NCBI GenBank assembly: GCA_020831775.1 | Contig: JAFIFZ010000023.1 | Location: forward strand, 1-64,000 | DNA: 64,000 nt | Reading direction: 5' to 3' | Source of the DNA: Phycisphaerales bacterium | GTDB taxonomy: Bacteria; Planctomycetota; Phycisphaerae; Phycisphaerales; UBA1924 | Part shown: piece by piece, positions 63,133 to 64,000 of the stretch | How positions within the stretch are numbered: the stretch's first letter is position 1 | Layout of the letters: every line of letters starts with the position of its first letter | Made by a program: the position numbers and the translations under genes | The notes under the pieces: generated by a model | Databases searched by the model: none | Told to the model about the DNA's origin: nothing | What the model saw: only the letters and a program-made list of their open reading frames with translations

Positions 63133-63161
63133 AACTTAACAGAACATCATCAGCGCGTCAA
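63133..63161 (-). promoter_or_regulatory. Conserved promoter of dockerin-like paralogue 4
   Basis: TTGACG (63156-63161), 17 bases, TAAGTT (63133-63138), minus strand, as for paralogues 2 and 3. Confidence 0.65.
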
Positions 63162-63220
63162 GAAGTTACCGGGCGGGCCCGCCGGAGACCCCGATCCCCG
63201 AACCGGACCCTGTCCGCCTG

Positions 63221-64000
63221 TTAGCAGCCCTGAGCGAAGGCGGCGAGGAACGCGAAGAAGTCGTCGGCGTCGATCACGCCGTCGCCGTTGAAGTCCGCCC
63301 TCGGGTCGCCGTTGGCAAAGCCCGTCAGGAAGCCGAAGAAGTCGTCGGCGTCGACCACGCCGTCGCCGTTCCAGTCCGCCGGGCAGGGGGCCGAAGCCTC
63401 GCAGACGAACTCGCGGATCAGGAACGCGTCCAGCGCGGCTTCGACGATCGAGGGTGAGCCGAAATCTGAGGCAACGAAACGCAGTTGCACGCTGTTCGTC
63501 GGCTCGCCGAGTTCCGCCACCGACCAGTCGGCAAAGAACCAGCCGCCCTGGCTGCCCGGGCCCGACGGGCCGAGGGTCTCGGCGTTCGTCCATGTCTGCC
63601 CGGCGTCGAAGGAGATGTCGATCTCGAAGACATCGTCGGAGGGGAAGCCCCGGTTGTTGCTGTACCAGCGCCAGTAGGAGATCTCGGCGCCCTCGTGTTC
63701 AGCGAGGTCGAAGACCGGCGAGAAGAGCGTCGTCGCGCCCCCGCTGACGGCGTGCGTGCCGGTGAAGAGCCCCGACCGACCGTCGGTCACCCAGACCTTC
63801 TCACCGACGATCGGTGTGCCGGGCTGAGCAGGCGTGGGCTCTGAAACCATCCGCGTCCAGACGCCGGATGTCGCGGTGTCGCCGGGCGCACCGACGGTCC
63901 ACCCTCTGTCGGTGTCGAAGTCGTCGTAGAAGATCTCGACCCACTCGCCGATGTCTGCGCTGAGCGGGTCGGCCGCGCCGCCTGCGGGGTAGGTGGTCAC
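63221..64000 (-). CDS. Large exported protein with dockerin-like tail, C-terminal part (partial)
   Basis: The frame is open to the window edge; the visible 259 residues are the C-terminal end of a longer protein. A beta-sandwich domain (IGEWVEIFYDDFDTDRGWTV, VFDLAEHEGAEISYWRWYSN, VFEIDISFDAGQTWTNAETL) is followed by CPADWNGDGVVDADDFFGFL and DFNGDGVIDADDFFAFLAAF, ending QGC. The segment TTYPAGGAADPLSADIGE at the edge is typical of the region just after the catalytic domain of secreted metallopeptidases in these bacteria, but the catalytic part is outside the window. The dockerin-like tail is shared with the four paralogues downstream. Confidence 0.8.
   Translation of the reverse strand: MTTYPAGGAADPLSADIGEWVEIFYDDFDTDRGWTVGAPGDTATSGVWTRMVSEPTPAQPGTPIVGEKVWVTDGRSGLFTGTHAVSGGATTLFSPVFDLAEHEGAEISYWRWYSNNRGFPSDDVFEIDISFDAGQTWTNAETLGPSGPGSQGGWFFADWSVAELGEPTNSVQLRFVASDFGSPSIVEAALDAFLIREFVCEASAPCPADWNGDGVVDADDFFGFLTGFANGDPRADFNGDGVIDADDFFAFLAAFAQGC

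Larger units (their letters stand above)
59775..63390 (-). repeat. Five-copy 3'-end repeat encoding the dockerin-like module
   Basis: About 165 bases at the 3' end of each gene (59775-59940, 60544-60709, 61437-61602, 62323-62488, and a more diverged copy at 63221-63390) encode the EF-hand pair. By eye, copies 1 and 3 differ at only about five of 165 positions, although the proteins upstream of the module differ widely. The module is thus a repeated DNA cassette. Confidence 0.85.

Overview
The window is a GC-rich bacterial chromosome segment that most resembles Planctomycetota of the class Phycisphaerae. The evidence is a combination of traits: PEP-CTERM-like exported proteins, exported proteins ending in dockerin-like EF-hand pairs, type IV-pilin-like N-termini, both subunits of topoisomerase VI, and a CX2CH-type cytochrome c nitrite reductase. 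There is no rRNA gene, and I saw no tRNA gene or CRISPR array.

Layout. (1) 1-8177: the cytochrome c maturation fusion ccsBA, nrfH, nrfA and an outer-membrane porin, lying between two inverted copies of one IS630-family element (the left copy is cut by the window edge). (2) 8247-11423: an Rrf2 regulator divergent from ric, the di-iron Fe-S repair protein of nitric oxide stress, followed by panE-like and pdxH-like genes. (3) 11525-20238, minus strand: one tightly packed, mostly 4-nt-overlapping operon. It starts with a membrane tetraheme cytochrome, an NrfC-like ferredoxin and an NrfD-like quinol subunit, and continues through molybdenum cofactor synthesis (moaA, moaD, moaE, moeA, moaC, mog, mobA) with a carboxymuconolactone-decarboxylase-like gene and a TauE/SafE transporter inserted. 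(4) 20421-25155, plus strand: napD, napA, a tandemly duplicated tetraheme NapB-like gene, a NapG/F-like ferredoxin and a small orphan. Regions 1-4 read as a self-contained nitrate to nitrite to ammonium module: NapA needs the cofactor made by operon 3, NrfHA reduces the nitrite, CcsBA attaches the haems, and Rrf2/RIC handle leaked NO.

(5) 25421-32540: an orphan, a zinc alcohol dehydrogenase, and an arginine/ornithine succinyltransferase-type catabolic set (aminotransferase, astA, astD) with an M20 peptidase alongside but no astB or astE. (6) 32665-39730: a DUF4397 PEP-CTERM-like protein, an M48 membrane protease with a lipoprotein, a NifU-domain protein, csrA, ndk, and two tandem PEP-CTERM-like paralogues with identical terminators. 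(7) 40139-45027: top6B and top6A separated by a SUKH-ankyrin gene and an orphan. (8) 45478-52243: prolyl oligopeptidase, a TIGR02206-like membrane protein, a WecA/MraY-like transferase and a Wzy/WaaL-like ligase. (9) 52705-59674: fusA with a long structured leader, a short-LID adenylate kinase, a pilin-like protein, an exported transglutaminase-fold protein lacking its catalytic residues, and fumC. (10) 59775-64000: five consecutive minus-strand genes for exported proteins with the same dockerin-like Gly-Cys-ending C-terminus, four of them paralogues with nearly identical 3' DNA and three with a shared promoter.

The strongest leads are the fused double NapB, the NrfBCD-like/Moco operon, the inverted IS pair with an insertion inside a stop codon, the top6B-SUKH/ankyrin-orphan-top6A operon, the active-site-less transglutaminase, and the homogenised dockerin-like 3' modules.
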